From Psychrobacter immobilis (GTDB lineage Bacteria; Pseudomonadota; Gammaproteobacteria; Pseudomonadales; Moraxellaceae): 64,000 nt of DNA. The notes beneath the pieces are model-generated. The model made no database searches and was not told where the DNA came from. It worked only from the letters and a program-made list of their open reading frames with translations. Both the position numbers and the translations under genes were made by a program. Shown one piece after another: positions 8,044 through 20,339 of the stretch. The stretch spans positions 62,001-126,000 of the forward strand of contig NZ_CAJHAD010000008.1 of NCBI RefSeq assembly GCF_904846285.1, read 5' to 3'. Each line of letters begins with the position of its first letter. Position 1 is the stretch's first letter.

Positions 8044-8934
8044 TTATTTACTGTTTTTATAATGTTCATTGATAATCTGCGCACATAATTCAGGCGCTTC
8101 CATCGGTAATAGATGACCGTAATCTGGCAAGGAGATAACACTGCCATCAGGGACAAATTTTTGCCATTGTTTGCGTACTTTATCATTGATAAATAAAGTC
8201 GGTTTGCCTGTGATAAGGGTATAAGGACAGCTAAGTTTTTTTAGTGCAGCATCGATATGAGGCGCACCAAAATAGTTAGCAAGCTCTTGCTCGGGGGCGA
8301 ACATCAAGCTATAGCTTCCCTCATTATTGGCAGCCAAGCTTTGCTCAGCAAACACTCGTAAGTGTTCATTGCTGATACGCTTATAAGCCCGTTGCGCGCG
8401 TAAGCTCTTGTAGTAATCATCGACGCTTACCCAAGTAGCTTGTTTAGTCAGGGTGCTTTTAAACGGCTCACGGCTTAGCAAAAATTGACGCGGCAGCATG
8501 TTATAAAGGGTCGCTTGCTTTTTAGTAAAGGTCACAGGCTCGATAAGGTATAGCTGTGAGAACAAGTCAGGGCGTTTGACAGCTGCCATGGCGGTAGCAG
8601 TTGCGCCTTGCGAATGTCCAATACCCACGATAGGAGCATCTTGAGTTTTTTCTAAAAACTTAATAAGTATATCGGCATCTTGTTCGCGGGTCAGGCGCGG
8701 CGCTTGTGGTTTGTCATACCAGTAGCCACGTAGCGCCAACGCAGATAAGTCAAAGCTAGTGGCCAGCGCATTTAATAAAGGTGCATAAGTACCAACGGTA
8801 AAACTATTGCCGCCATAAAAATGGGCAGACTGGCGTTTAGGAAGGCCTGATTTTTTTGACAGATTGAGCTGCTGTAAGTCATAATAGCGTGCTTGTTTGC
8901 CATCGATATCGATACGCTTGGTAAATACTTCCAT
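8044..8934 (-). CDS. Alpha/beta-fold hydrolase
   Basis: This 296-residue protein has the nucleophile elbow GIGHSQGATATA (near residue 103) and a C-terminal catalytic His in LPDYGHLLPMEAPE. HFYGGNSFTVGTYAPLLNALA near residue 40 corresponds to the oxyanion-hole strand. There is no signal peptide. The family covers esterases, lipases and haloperoxidase-like enzymes; the substrate cannot be read from the sequence. It lies just upstream of alkB and 81 bp downstream of an ABC exporter gene on the same strand. Confidence 0.85.
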   Translation of the reverse strand: MEVFTKRIDIDGKQARYYDLQQLNLSKKSGLPKRQSAHFYGGNSFTVGTYAPLLNALATSFDLSALALRGYWYDKPQAPRLTREQDADILIKFLEKTQDAPIVGIGHSQGATATAMAAVKRPDLFSQLYLIEPVTFTKKQATLYNMLPRQFLLSREPFKSTLTKQATWVSVDDYYKSLRAQRAYKRISNEHLRVFAEQSLAANNEGSYSLMFAPEQELANYFGAPHIDAALKKLSCPYTLITGKPTLFINDKVRKQWQKFVPDGSVISLPDYGHLLPMEAPELCAQIINEHYKNSK

Positions 8935-9015
8935 AAAAATAACACTTCCTTGTGATGATTTCTTTTGAACCTTTATTATTAAATTCTAGTATTAACTTTT
9001 ATCATTGAATTGTTA

Positions 9016-10953
9016 TTAGCTGTCTTCGCCCAAGAAGCCACCACTTTGACGATGCCATAAACGGGCATAAACGCCATTTAACGCCAATAACTCATCATGA
9101 CTGCCTTGCTCAATGATATGACCTTTATCCATGACCACCAGTCTATCAAGCGCAGCAATGGTCGATAATCTATGGGCAATCGCAATAACGGTTTTGCCAG
9201 TCATAATGTCGTTTAAGCTTTCGGTAATGGCAAACTCAATCTCAGAATCAAGCGCACTGGTCGCCTCATCCAATAACAAAATCGGCGCATTTTTGAGCAT
9301 GACGCGTGAGATAGCGATGCGCTGACGTTGACCGCCAGAGAGCTTAACGCCGCGCTCGCCGACTTGGGTATCAAGACCGGTATTGCCTTTATCATCATAC
9401 AAGCCTTCGATAAAGTCCCATGCTTGGGCTTGCTTGGCAGCCGTAATGATTTCCTCATCGGTTGCGTCAGGACGACCGTAGGCGATGTTTTCACGGACGG
9501 TACGATGTAATAAAGAGGTATCTTGGGTGACCATACCGATTTGCTGACGTAAAGACTCTTGGGTCACTTCATCAATCGCTTGCCCATCGATATAGACTTT
9601 ACCTTTATCAACATCAAAAAAGCGCAGAAGTAAATTGACCAAGGTGGATTTACCCGCACCCGAACGCCCAACCAGACCAATTTTTTCACCCGGTTTGATA
9701 TCTAAGTAAAAATTATCTAGTAGGTTGGCGTATGAGGTTCCCGCAGCATAATCAATACTATCCTCAGTAACATTATCAAGACGTTTGGCTAATTTATGCG
9801 TATTTAATCCTGTATCATCGTCTTCGCTCTCATAACTAAAATCAACATGATCAAAGACAATACGACCATCAGTGACTGTGAGTGCGGGCGCGTTTGGTTT
9901 ATCAACGATGGTTTGCGGTGCCGATAAAGTGCGCATGCCGTCTTGGACGGTACCGATACTTTCAAACAAGCTGGCGGTTTGCCACATAATCCATTGCGTG
10001 AGACCGTTTAAACGCAGTGCCATCGCCGTCGCGGCGGCAATTGCCCCAACCCCAATTGCGCCTTGCTGCCATAAATAGAGGCTGATACCGGCTGTCGAGC
10101 TGACCAAAATGACACTAATTAAATGGGTCGAGACTTCTAAATAACTGACCCAGCGCATCTGTGCATGGACAGTACCCAAAAATTGTCCCATAGCGTTTTT
10201 GGCATAACCAAGCTCACGGCGCGAATGACTAAATAGCTTAACGGTCATGATATTGGCGTAAGCGTCGGTTATACGTCCCGTCATCAAAGCGCGGGCATCG
10301 GCTTGTACAATCGCCGTTTGTTTTAGTTTAGGGATAAAGTACCACATCGCCAGCCAAACTAAGACAAACCAAGCGATAAATGGGATTAATAACAAGCTGT
10401 CTAAATTAAATAAAATCACGCCGGTAGTAATAAAGTAGACAGCGACATACATAAACATGTCAGTGACCGTCATCACGGTATCACGCACCGCCAATGCCGT
10501 TTGCATCACCTTAGCAGAAACGCGACCAGAAAATTCATCTTGATAAAACTGCATCGATTGCCCAAGCATGCGCTGATGAAAACGCCAGCGCATTTGCATA
10601 GGAAAAACGCCTTGCAAGGTTTGAAAATGAATAAACGATGAAAAGGCAATCCAGAGTGGACTGACAATCATCACGGCTAGCATCAATAGCAGCATATCGC
10701 CTTTTTCTGTCCACAGATTTTGCGGGGTATAAACGCCAAGCCAATCGACAATATTTCCAATCCACGCAAATAGCATGGCCTCATAGATGCCGATACCGGC
10801 AGACAAAATCATAAACAGCAATAGCCAACCACGTAGACCTTTGGTACAGGCCCACAAAAACTTTAGCATGCCATCACTTGGGGATGGCAGCGGCATAGGC
10901 GTATCAGGAAAGGCGGGCAATCGAGTTTCGAAAAAACGAAATAGAGCATTCAT
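9016..10953 (-). CDS. ABC exporter, fused membrane and ATPase domains
   Basis: This 645-residue half-transporter has six predicted membrane helices in about residues 35-330. The nucleotide-binding domain shows Walker A GRSGAGKST (about 432), Q-loop IGMVTQDTSLLH, signature LSGGQRQRI, Walker B ILLLDEATSALDSE and H-loop IAHRLSTI. It resembles MsbA/lipid or multidrug exporters and would work as a homodimer in the inner membrane. An insertion (about residues 370-405, starting SEDDDTGLNTHKL) lies near the front of the ATPase domain, before Walker A; such acidic insertions are common in this genome. The substrate is unknown. Confidence 0.9.
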   Translation of the reverse strand: MNALFRFFETRLPAFPDTPMPLPSPSDGMLKFLWACTKGLRGWLLLFMILSAGIGIYEAMLFAWIGNIVDWLGVYTPQNLWTEKGDMLLLMLAVMIVSPLWIAFSSFIHFQTLQGVFPMQMRWRFHQRMLGQSMQFYQDEFSGRVSAKVMQTALAVRDTVMTVTDMFMYVAVYFITTGVILFNLDSLLLIPFIAWFVLVWLAMWYFIPKLKQTAIVQADARALMTGRITDAYANIMTVKLFSHSRRELGYAKNAMGQFLGTVHAQMRWVSYLEVSTHLISVILVSSTAGISLYLWQQGAIGVGAIAAATAMALRLNGLTQWIMWQTASLFESIGTVQDGMRTLSAPQTIVDKPNAPALTVTDGRIVFDHVDFSYESEDDDTGLNTHKLAKRLDNVTEDSIDYAAGTSYANLLDNFYLDIKPGEKIGLVGRSGAGKSTLVNLLLRFFDVDKGKVYIDGQAIDEVTQESLRQQIGMVTQDTSLLHRTVRENIAYGRPDATDEEIITAAKQAQAWDFIEGLYDDKGNTGLDTQVGERGVKLSGGQRQRIAISRVMLKNAPILLLDEATSALDSEIEFAITESLNDIMTGKTVIAIAHRLSTIAALDRLVVMDKGHIIEQGSHDELLALNGVYARLWHRQSGGFLGEDS

Positions 10954-11383
10954 AGGCAGTGATAAAGCATCAATAGCAGTACGCCAAGATAAGTACGATA
11001 ACGTACTTTCTTGAATCTTTACTTTTGTGATTAGGATTGGCTGTTATTTTAACAAACTTCGCTTTAATGGCTGCATGCTAATTGTAAGCTGAAGAGTATC
11101 GCTTATACTCAACTCTAGCTTACTCACTGCATGGGTAGTTTCACCAATCCTTTATGACCTTATCAGTAATAAATAACCAAAATTAAATCACCTGTAAGAT
11201 AAATAGATTGCCGCATAAGAAATACTTTGTTACATTCTATGATTTCGTTGTATTTAGCAACGTGGACAGCAAAACCATTTAAGGCCTAAGAAGTAACAGA
11301 ATATAAGATAAAGGTAATACTGATAGCAGTGTGAAATGTCCATAATAGACCCGCCATAGTGTAATTTAACAAGGATGACGTTA
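10954..11383. other. Divergent spacer with a stem-loop
   Basis: This 430-bp spacer separates the leftward ABC exporter gene from the rightward EamA gene. The only structure I can support is an interrupted stem-loop at 11084-11123: GTAAGCT and GAGTAT pair with ATACTC and AGCTTAC around a CGCTT loop. No T tract follows, so it is not an obvious terminator. No small gene is apparent. Confidence 0.4.
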
Positions 11384-12232
11384 ATGATGTATCTAATGAT
11401 AGCGGTGCTATGTAGCGTCGCTGTTTCCGTACTTTTAAAAATATTGCGCCAAAAAAATATCGATATTCGCCAAACCATCGTGGCAGGATATCCTGTGGCA
11501 TTTTTACTGACTTGGGTGTTATTAAAACCAGGTGTTAGTAACATTGGCGCACTTGGGCATGCATGGGGCATCATTATTGCGCTTGGGGTGTTATTGCCGG
11601 CGGTGTTTATTATTCTTGGGCGCGCGATTGAATCGGTCGGTATGGTCGCAACCGATGCCGCCCAGCGCTTATCGCTTATAATTCCTATAGTTGCCGCTTT
11701 TTTACTATTCGGCGAAGTACTGACAGGCACACGCATACTTGGGCTAGCCTTAGGGTTCTTAGCACTCGGCGCTTTGGTCTATCGTCCGCAACACGGGCTC
11801 ATAAATACCCAAGCAAAGCAGACGCCGCTGTGGTTATTTGGCGTTTGGCTAGGCTATGGCGTTATTGATATCTTGTTTAAACAAGTTGCCAAGCAAGGCG
11901 CGGCCTTTCCTTTAACCTTGTTTGTGACGTTTGGGTTGGCAGGTTTGCTGCTGCTCGTTTACTTACTCATCACGCGCGTACGCTGGCAGGTTAATGCACT
12001 TAGCGCAGGGCTATTACTTGGGGCGCTAAATATGGGCAATATTTATGCTTATGTGCGTGCCCATCAAGTATTGTCTGAGTCGCCCAGTATCGTCTTTACG
12101 GGTATGAATGTCGGTGTGATTGCGGTGGCAACGTTGATAGGCGTCGGCGTGTTTAAAGAGTCGCTTAACCGTATCAATATCGTCGGTTTATTATTGGCAG
12201 TTTGCTGTGTGGCGGTATTATTTTTGGCTTAA
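11384..12232 (+). CDS. EamA-family (DMT) inner-membrane transporter
   Basis: This 282-residue, very hydrophobic protein has about nine or ten membrane helices in two EamA-like repeats; the second begins near PLWLFGVWLGYGVIDILFKQ. The family exports small metabolites such as amino acids or nucleosides; the substrate is not predictable. The ATG at 11384 is preferred because AAGG at 11371-11374 is nine bases upstream, whereas an in-frame ATG at 11375 would abut that Shine-Dalgarno. It is transcribed alone. Confidence 0.85.
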   Translation: MMYLMIAVLCSVAVSVLLKILRQKNIDIRQTIVAGYPVAFLLTWVLLKPGVSNIGALGHAWGIIIALGVLLPAVFIILGRAIESVGMVATDAAQRLSLIIPIVAAFLLFGEVLTGTRILGLALGFLALGALVYRPQHGLINTQAKQTPLWLFGVWLGYGVIDILFKQVAKQGAAFPLTLFVTFGLAGLLLLVYLLITRVRWQVNALSAGLLLGALNMGNIYAYVRAHQVLSESPSIVFTGMNVGVIAVATLIGVGVFKESLNRINIVGLLLAVCCVAVLFLA

Positions 12233-12388
12233 CTTCGAGCATTTAAATTAGTAAAATTTTAACTGATCAACGATAGGCACACGGCATATCCTATGTTAAG
12301 GTTATTTATAGTCAAGATCATGTTAGCTGCGAGCTGATTTATTATAATAATGTTTGACTCTTATTAATTAGGATAGGATAACTACTCA

Positions 12389-13285
12389 ATGGAATACGAA
12401 AAACAATTACAGCGTATAAAAAATGGTTCAGGTTTTATCGCTGCCCTTGATCAAAGCGGTGGCAGCACGCCAAAAGCGCTAGAAAATTACGGCGTTAGCG
12501 GCGATGCTTATGATAATGATAATGATGAAGCGATGTTTGACCTAGTACATGAGATGCGCGCGCGTATCATGACTTGTAATGCTTTTGATAATGAGCGTGT
12601 GCTTGGGGCGATTTTATTTGAAGATACCATGGAGCGCGAGGTTAATGGCAAGCCGACGGCTAACTATCTATGGGAAGATAAAAATATCGTACCGTTCTTA
12701 AAAGTAGATAAGGGTTTGGCTGAGCACATGAATGGTGTGCAAGTGATGCGCCCGATATCAAATTTAGACTTGTTATTAGATAAAGCAAAAAACTATCCGG
12801 TATTTGGCACCAAGATGCGCTCAGTGATTTACGAGCCAAGTGTCGATGGTATTGAGCTTGTGGTGCAGCAGCAGTTTGATGTGGCAAAGCAGATTATCTC
12901 CAAAGGTTTGATGCCTATCGTTGAACCTGAAGTAGATATCAACAGTAGCAAAAAACATGACTGCGAAATCATTCTTAAAACCAGTATTTTGCACAATCTT
13001 GAGCGTTTAAACAACGACCAGCAAGTGATGCTAAAACTGACCTTGCCAGAAGAAGAAGGCTTCTATCAAGAACTTATCGATCATCCTAAAGTATTAAAAG
13101 TGGTGGCACTATCGGGTGGTTATAGTCGTCATGATGCCTGTGAAAAGCTTAAACAAAACCCTGGTATGATTGCCAGTTTCTCACGTGCCTTTACTGAAGG
13201 CTTGAGTAAGCAACAGAGCGATGAAGAATTTGCTGCGACTATTAACGCTTCTATTGAAGAGATTTATGAGGCATCGAAGATTTAA
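12389..13285 (+). CDS. fda: Fructose-bisphosphate aldolase, class I
   Basis: This 298-residue enzyme is of the bacterial Schiff-base (class I) type: GSGFIAALDQSGGSTPKAL near residue 12, EPEVDINS near 188, QVMLKLTLPEEEGFY with the probable Schiff-base Lys (about 212), and VVALSGGYSR near 240. It cleaves fructose 1,6-bisphosphate to glyceraldehyde 3-phosphate and dihydroxyacetone phosphate, reversibly, in glycolysis or gluconeogenesis. It needs no divalent metal. It is monocistronic, with a strong terminator about 60 bp after the stop. Confidence 0.93.
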   Translation: MEYEKQLQRIKNGSGFIAALDQSGGSTPKALENYGVSGDAYDNDNDEAMFDLVHEMRARIMTCNAFDNERVLGAILFEDTMEREVNGKPTANYLWEDKNIVPFLKVDKGLAEHMNGVQVMRPISNLDLLLDKAKNYPVFGTKMRSVIYEPSVDGIELVVQQQFDVAKQIISKGLMPIVEPEVDINSSKKHDCEIILKTSILHNLERLNNDQQVMLKLTLPEEEGFYQELIDHPKVLKVVALSGGYSRHDACEKLKQNPGMIASFSRAFTEGLSKQQSDEEFAATINASIEEIYEASKI

Positions 13286-13307
13286 TACAGTCTGTTAAAC
13301 GTCATCT

Positions 13308-13339
13308 GTTATTGCCATCAGTTATTGCCATCAGTTATT
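13308..13339. repeat. 13-bp tandem repeat, about 2.5 copies
   Basis: GTTATTGCCATCA occurs twice head to tail (13308-13320, 13321-13333) and is followed by a partial GTTATT. It lies between the aldolase stop and its terminator. It probably reflects replication slippage. Confidence 0.85.
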
Positions 13340-13346
13340 CGTTCAT

Positions 13347-13379
13347 AAAAAAAGCGCTACTCATGAGTAGCGCTTTTTT
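13347..13379. terminator. Perfect palindromic bidirectional terminator
   Basis: Seven A are followed by GCGCTACTCA (13354-13363) and its exact complement TGAGTAGCGC (13364-13373), then six T. The 32-bp palindrome (13348-13379) serves the convergent aldolase and thiC genes. Confidence 0.92.
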
Positions 13380-13411
13380 GTGAGCTAAAGATGAAGGGTA
13401 ATGCTGAGCGG

Positions 13412-15988
<2,577 letters not shown>

Positions 15989-16279
15989 TTATTTTTCTGG
16001 TGTCCAGCCCTGCGCACGCTCATAGTCTTCGTTATCTAAGAATTTATCACGTTGTTCGGTTAAGAACTTTTTGGCTTCTGGGTCTAGCATGCTTAGATGG
16101 TTTTCATTAATCAGCATGGTTTGCTGCTCAAGCCACTCTTTCCAAGCTTTATCAGAGACGGTTTCTTGCAGCTCTTGACCTTTTTTATTAGGAAAAGGCG
16201 GATGCGGCATTTTTGGTAATTCTTGTTTATATTTGCGGCAAAAAACGGTATTAGCTTGTGGGTTAAAAGTTTCGGTCAT
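15989..16279 (-). CDS. yggX: Probable Fe(2+)-trafficking protein YggX
   Basis: This 96-residue protein matches the YggX family in length. The features are [13 protein letters not shown] with the conserved N-terminal Cys, [25 protein letters not shown] and a C-terminal GWTPE (E. coli: GYTPE). YggX protects iron-sulphur clusters from oxidative damage and is thought to take part in iron trafficking. The N-terminus is about eight residues longer than in E. coli. It lies just past the argH terminator and is probably transcribed alone. Confidence 0.95.
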   Translation of the reverse strand: MTETFNPQANTVFCRKYKQELPKMPHPPFPNKKGQELQETVSDKAWKEWLEQQTMLINENHLSMLDPEAKKFLTEQRDKFLDNEDYERAQGWTPEK

Positions 16280-16358
16280 GAATGACTCCTGATTTATAAT
16301 GATTTTTTAATGATGCTAAGGATAAATGAGATTGCCTAATACTGTACCTGATTCTGCT

Positions 16359-16392
16359 CAAAAAAACACCCGCAACAATGGCGGGCATTTTT
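16359..16392 (-). terminator. Terminator of argH
   Basis: On the minus strand the stem ATGCCCGC / GCGGGTGT (two G-U pairs) closes over CATTGTT and is followed by seven T. It lies 33 bp past the argH stop. Confidence 0.8.
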
Positions 16393-16424
16393 AATGGTAG
16401 CAATCTACTGTTATTAAGCGGTTG

Positions 16425-17930
16425 TTAAGCAAATACTTCCAAGCGATTACGACCACGGCTAATCGCTTTTTTCACTTGATTTGGCGCGGTGCCACCTAAA
16501 TGGTCACGCGCTGCTAACGAGCCTTCTAGCGTTAGATACTCAAAGACATCATCACCAATCGCATCGCTAAATTGCTGCAATTGCGCTAAAGACAAGTCGC
16601 TTAGATCAACGCCTTCTTTAATACCTAAAGCGACGGCATTGCCAACGACTTCATGAGCATCACGGAATGCAACGCCATTGCGTACTAAGTAATCAGCCAA
16701 ATCAGTCGCTGTTGCATAGCCTTTCATGGTAGCAGCGCGCATATTTTCTTTATTTGGCGTGATGTTCGGTAGCATATCAGCAAATGCTAATAGCGAACCC
16801 GTTAAGGTATCGACGCAATCAAATAGCGGCTCTTTGTCTTCTTGGTTGTCTTTATTATAAGCAAGCGGCTGACTTTTCATCAGGCTTAATAATGTCATCA
16901 ATTGGCCAAAGACACGCGCCGCTTTACCGCGTACCAGTTCTGGTACATCAGGGTTTTTCTTTTGCGGCATAATAGATGAGCCAGTACAAAAACGATCTGG
17001 AATCTGCACAAAGTTAAATTGTGCAGACATCCACAGGATAATCTCTTCGCTCATGCGTGACATATGCATCATTAAAATAGAGGCCGCTGAGGTAAACTCA
17101 ATGGCAAAATCTCGGTCTGATACGGCGTCTAAAGAGTTTTGGCAAATACCTTCAAAACCTAGCAATTTGGCAGTGATATTACGATCGATTGGGAAGGTCG
17201 TGCCAGCAAGGGCGGCACTACCAAGCGGCATCTGATTGATACGGCGACGGGCATCGACAAGACGCTCTGTATCGCGGTATAACATCTCAAACCATGCCAT
17301 TACGTGATGACCAAAGCTCACGGGCTGCGCGGTTTGCAAATGGGTAAAACCTGGCATAATCGTGTCCGTATGCTGCTCAGCCAAATCGAGCAAGCCGCTC
17401 TGCAAACGTACCAATAGCGCGATGATATTATCCGTTTCTTCACGCAACCACAGACGAATATCGGTTGCAACCTGATCGTTACGGCTACGGCCAGTATGCA
17501 GTTTTTTACCTACCGCGCCGACAATATCTGTCAGGCGTGATTCGACGTTCATGTGTACGTCCTCTAACGCAATAGACCAGTTAAACTCGCCCGCTTCAAT
17601 CTCACGTAACACTTGCTGTAAGCCATCGATAATGGTCGCAACGTCGTCAGCGCTTAAGATACCACACTCTTTAAGCATGGTGGCGTGCGCAATCGAGCCT
17701 TGAATATCATGACGGGCAAAGCGCTGGTCAAAACCGACAGAAGCAGTAAAGGCGGCGACAAAACTGTCCGTCGCCTCACTAAAGCGACCACCCCACATCT
17801 GCTGTCCCTGACTACTTGTAGGGCTGTGCGCTGCAGCAGTATTTGTTAGAGAAGCTTCTGTGCTAGAATCAGAAACAGCTGGATTTTTATTTGAATCGGG
17901 ATTACTAATATTTGAAGAGTTGGCGTTCAT
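16425..17930 (-). CDS. argH: Argininosuccinate lyase
   Basis: This protein of about 501 residues cleaves argininosuccinate to arginine and fumarate, the last step of arginine synthesis. The signature [12 protein letters not shown] is near residue 330, with [12 protein letters not shown] and [23 protein letters not shown] earlier. Relative to the usual 460 residues there is a Ser/Asn-rich extension of about 45 residues before QMWGGRFSE. The ATG at 17930 is chosen over an upstream in-frame start at 17975, which would add a hydrophobic stretch unlike the family. The sensor kinase gene is divergent, 86 bp away. Confidence 0.93.
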   Translation of the reverse strand: MNANSSNISNPDSNKNPAVSDSSTEASLTNTAAAHSPTSSQGQQMWGGRFSEATDSFVAAFTASVGFDQRFARHDIQGSIAHATMLKECGILSADDVATIIDGLQQVLREIEAGEFNWSIALEDVHMNVESRLTDIVGAVGKKLHTGRSRNDQVATDIRLWLREETDNIIALLVRLQSGLLDLAEQHTDTIMPGFTHLQTAQPVSFGHHVMAWFEMLYRDTERLVDARRRINQMPLGSAALAGTTFPIDRNITAKLLGFEGICQNSLDAVSDRDFAIEFTSAASILMMHMSRMSEEIILWMSAQFNFVQIPDRFCTGSSIMPQKKNPDVPELVRGKAARVFGQLMTLLSLMKSQPLAYNKDNQEDKEPLFDCVDTLTGSLLAFADMLPNITPNKENMRAATMKGYATATDLADYLVRNGVAFRDAHEVVGNAVALGIKEGVDLSDLSLAQLQQFSDAIGDDVFEYLTLEGSLAARDHLGGTAPNQVKKAISRGRNRLEVFA

Positions 17931-18016
17931 ATCGGTACAAGACAAGTCAAGAGAATAAGAACTCAAGTATAGCAAATGATGAGGTTGCCTTACTAGCGGA
18001 GCGCTTAGAGTTTTTT

Positions 18017-19063
18017 ATGCCCAAGCTCATGGAAATTATGAAGCCTTGGCAATGGCTGTTGGCAATCTTTTTTTGGTCGCTGTTTGTGGCTATAGTGGAT
18101 CGCCATAGTGTGGCCAATGAATCCCAATTTATCATCAAATTTATAGCGAGGTTTATCCAGACCAGTTTAACCTTACTACCTTCTTTTTATCTGATAGATT
18201 ATCTGCGCCCTATCTTTAAGCGTTTAAGCGTATCAAGGGCCAGCATGTATGTGCTGCTCATCTTAACGAGTGCTACCGCAGTGACCATGATGTTAGTCCT
18301 GTTGATTATGATAAATTGTGGTTGGTTTGCTTATAGTATTCCCGTGTTTATCTCAACGGTTGTTTTTAATGTCGTCATTAGCGCGGGCTTTACGGTTGCC
18401 GCTTTACTGATTTTTTTACGGCGCTACCGTGAGATGAATGCGCTTAAACAATCGTTTGAGCAAAAACTGCGCGCCCAAAACGATGTGTTAAAAGCCCGTC
18501 TGGCACCGCATTTCTTTTTTAATACCATCAATACGTTAATGTCACTGATTGAATCTGACCCAGTTCGCGCTGCTGATTTACTGCAGCACGTTTCAGCGTT
18601 ATTTCGTGCCAGTTTTAATGGGGCGCGTGAGATTAGTTTTGAGGAAGAGATTGCCCTTTGCGAGCATTATTTGGCCATTGAATCTATTCGCTTGGCAGAT
18701 AAATTGGTCATAAGCTGGCAGCTACCTGACGAAGATGTGATGTATGACATGGTCATTACCGCGCTAACGCTGCAAAGCGTGATTGAAAAAATGCTGCTTA
18801 ACGTGGTTGAGATGACCACCGAAACCATTTATATCGATATTAAAGTTACTTGGCTGCAGCATCGCGTCGAAATTGCGATTAGCGTGCAGCTGCCTAAAAA
18901 AACCTTAATGATTAACCACGACTTGCGTCAACACATGGATTTTTATATTCAGGCCGAACGCCTGCGTGCTTATTTTGGCGAAAGTGCCGATATCCAAAGT
19001 AGTATTACGAGTAAACAAATTCTTACTATTATTCATTACCCGCTACAAGATGTCAGTTTATAA
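18017..19063 (+). CDS. AlgZ/FimS-type sensor histidine kinase (LytS-like), degenerate ATPase
   Basis: This protein of about 348 residues has four or five N-terminal membrane helices (about 12-145), then the His-kinase region LKARLAPHFFFNTINTLM with the phospho-acceptor His near residue 165. The C-terminal part (about 240-340) aligns in position with the ATPase domain, but where the N-box should read PLVENAxxHG it has TLQSVIEKMLLNVVE, and no GxGL G-box follows. AlgZ/FimS of Pseudomonas is likewise atypical. An AlgR-like regulator follows 264 bp downstream. The start at 18017 (GAG about 7 bases upstream) avoids overlap with argH; an open frame extends back to a TTG at 17912. Confidence 0.85.
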   Translation: MPKLMEIMKPWQWLLAIFFWSLFVAIVDRHSVANESQFIIKFIARFIQTSLTLLPSFYLIDYLRPIFKRLSVSRASMYVLLILTSATAVTMMLVLLIMINCGWFAYSIPVFISTVVFNVVISAGFTVAALLIFLRRYREMNALKQSFEQKLRAQNDVLKARLAPHFFFNTINTLMSLIESDPVRAADLLQHVSALFRASFNGAREISFEEEIALCEHYLAIESIRLADKLVISWQLPDEDVMYDMVITALTLQSVIEKMLLNVVEMTTETIYIDIKVTWLQHRVEIAISVQLPKKTLMINHDLRQHMDFYIQAERLRAYFGESADIQSSITSKQILTIIHYPLQDVSL

Positions 19064-19327
19064 TTCTTTCTTTAAAAGCGTTTCATTTGGTGGTTAATCG
19101 TCAACCGTTAATACTAACTGTTAACGTGGCATATTTATTGCACCGCTTAGTTGTGTTGGTCACAATAAACATTTAAACGCTCAAGATAGATTGGCGGCTT
19201 GCACAAGTTAGACACTTAGTTTATAACTTAAGTAGAGAGCCATTTTCGCTAATTAATACGTTGTAAATACTGATATGTTATGAATATATTAAGAGATTTC
19301 TAAGTATGCACTTATAAAGGAGTTTGC

Positions 19328-20065
19328 ATGCGGATTGTAGTTTGTGATGATGAGCCATTAGCCCGTGAACGTTTAGTTAGGATTGTCCAAGAATCAGGTC
19401 ATGAGGTAGTTGCCCAAGCAAAGACAGGCATCGAGGCGATTATTGCCGTAAAATCTCAGCAGCCAGACATCATATTGCTCGATATTCGTATGCCCGAGAT
19501 GGACGGGGTAGAGTGTGCCCAAGAGCTTGCGAAGCTGAAACATCCACCAGCTATTATATTTGTAACAGCTTATGACCATTATGCGATAGCGGCACTAAAA
19601 GCCAATGCCATCGGTTATTTGTTAAAGCCAGCTAATAAAGACGAGCTGCTAGAATCATTGCATAAAGCCACCAATCTCAATGCCGCGCAATTAAATGGGA
19701 TTCGTAAACTTGAGAATCCGACTGCCCGTCCAGTTCGCGAACATATAGTAGCGCGTACCCATCGCGGTGTTGAGCTAATTGAACTCAAAGACATCTATTA
19801 TTTTACCGCGGATCAAAAGTACGTCAAAGTTCGCCATAGAGATGGCATTGTCCTTATCGATGATACTTTAAAAGAGCTTGAGCAAGAGTTTGAGGGCAGA
19901 TTGTTTCGGGTGCATCGCAACGCCATTATTAATATCAAGTATTTAGACTTTTTAGAAACCTTAGATGCAGGACAGTTCCAGCTGCATTTTAAAGGGATTG
20001 ATGAAACCCTAGCGGTGAGTCGTCGCCATCTACCGGCACTACGTGAAAAGATTCAAAGCATGTAG
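19328..20065 (+). CDS. algR: AlgR-like response regulator (REC-LytTR)
   Basis: This 245-residue protein has an N-terminal receiver domain (about 1-120) with acidic pocket CDDEP, phospho-acceptor Asp52 in LLDIRMPEMDG, FVTAYD and the Lys in LLKPA. The C-terminal LytTR DNA-binding domain (about 140-245) shows ELKDIYYFTADQKYVKVRHRDG, FRVHRNAIINIKYL and VSRRHLPALRE. In Pseudomonas the orthologous pair controls alginate and twitching; targets here are unknown. AAAGGAG precedes the ATG at ideal spacing. The 264-bp gap after the kinase gene suggests its own promoter as well as read-through. Confidence 0.92.
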   Translation: MRIVVCDDEPLARERLVRIVQESGHEVVAQAKTGIEAIIAVKSQQPDIILLDIRMPEMDGVECAQELAKLKHPPAIIFVTAYDHYAIAALKANAIGYLLKPANKDELLESLHKATNLNAAQLNGIRKLENPTARPVREHIVARTHRGVELIELKDIYYFTADQKYVKVRHRDGIVLIDDTLKELEQEFEGRLFRVHRNAIINIKYLDFLETLDAGQFQLHFKGIDETLAVSRRHLPALREKIQSM

Positions 20066-20073
20066 CTTTCTAT

Positions 20074-20136
20074 TGAACTTTAAAACCATTGAGCTCTAGA
20101 CGTATTTAACTTCAAAGCCATTTAGCTTCGAAACTA
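20074..20136. repeat. Imperfect tandem repeat after algR
   Basis: Two diverged copies of about 30 bp share the core AACTTyAAArCCATTkAGCT (near 20075 and 20110) between the algR stop and its terminator. No function is inferred. Confidence 0.45.
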
Positions 20137-20201
20137 CGTGGCTATAAAGTATTAAGCAGCAAGCGCTGCAATCTGTTGAAATAATCATGCCATATCATCA
20201 A

Positions 20202-20236
20202 ACCCTTATTTATGCTTAAATAGGGGTATTTTTTTG
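20202..20236 (+). terminator. Terminator of algR
   Basis: ACCCTTATTTA and TAAATAGGGGT pair with one U-G wobble around TGCT and are followed by A and seven T. It separates algR from hemC. Confidence 0.82.
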
Positions 20237-20339
20237 TATTCTTCTTTTTTATAAATCGTTTGTAGCGCCCGTCTTGGGTGCCAGATTTGCATTATTATTA
20301 AGCACTGACATTCTAGTATCGAACTTATTGAGGCCTTTT

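Noticed and set aside
11254-11736. 160-codon minus-strand frame over the 5' half of the EamA gene
   Set aside because: Overlaps a recognisable membrane transporter; its sequence looks like random antisense translation.
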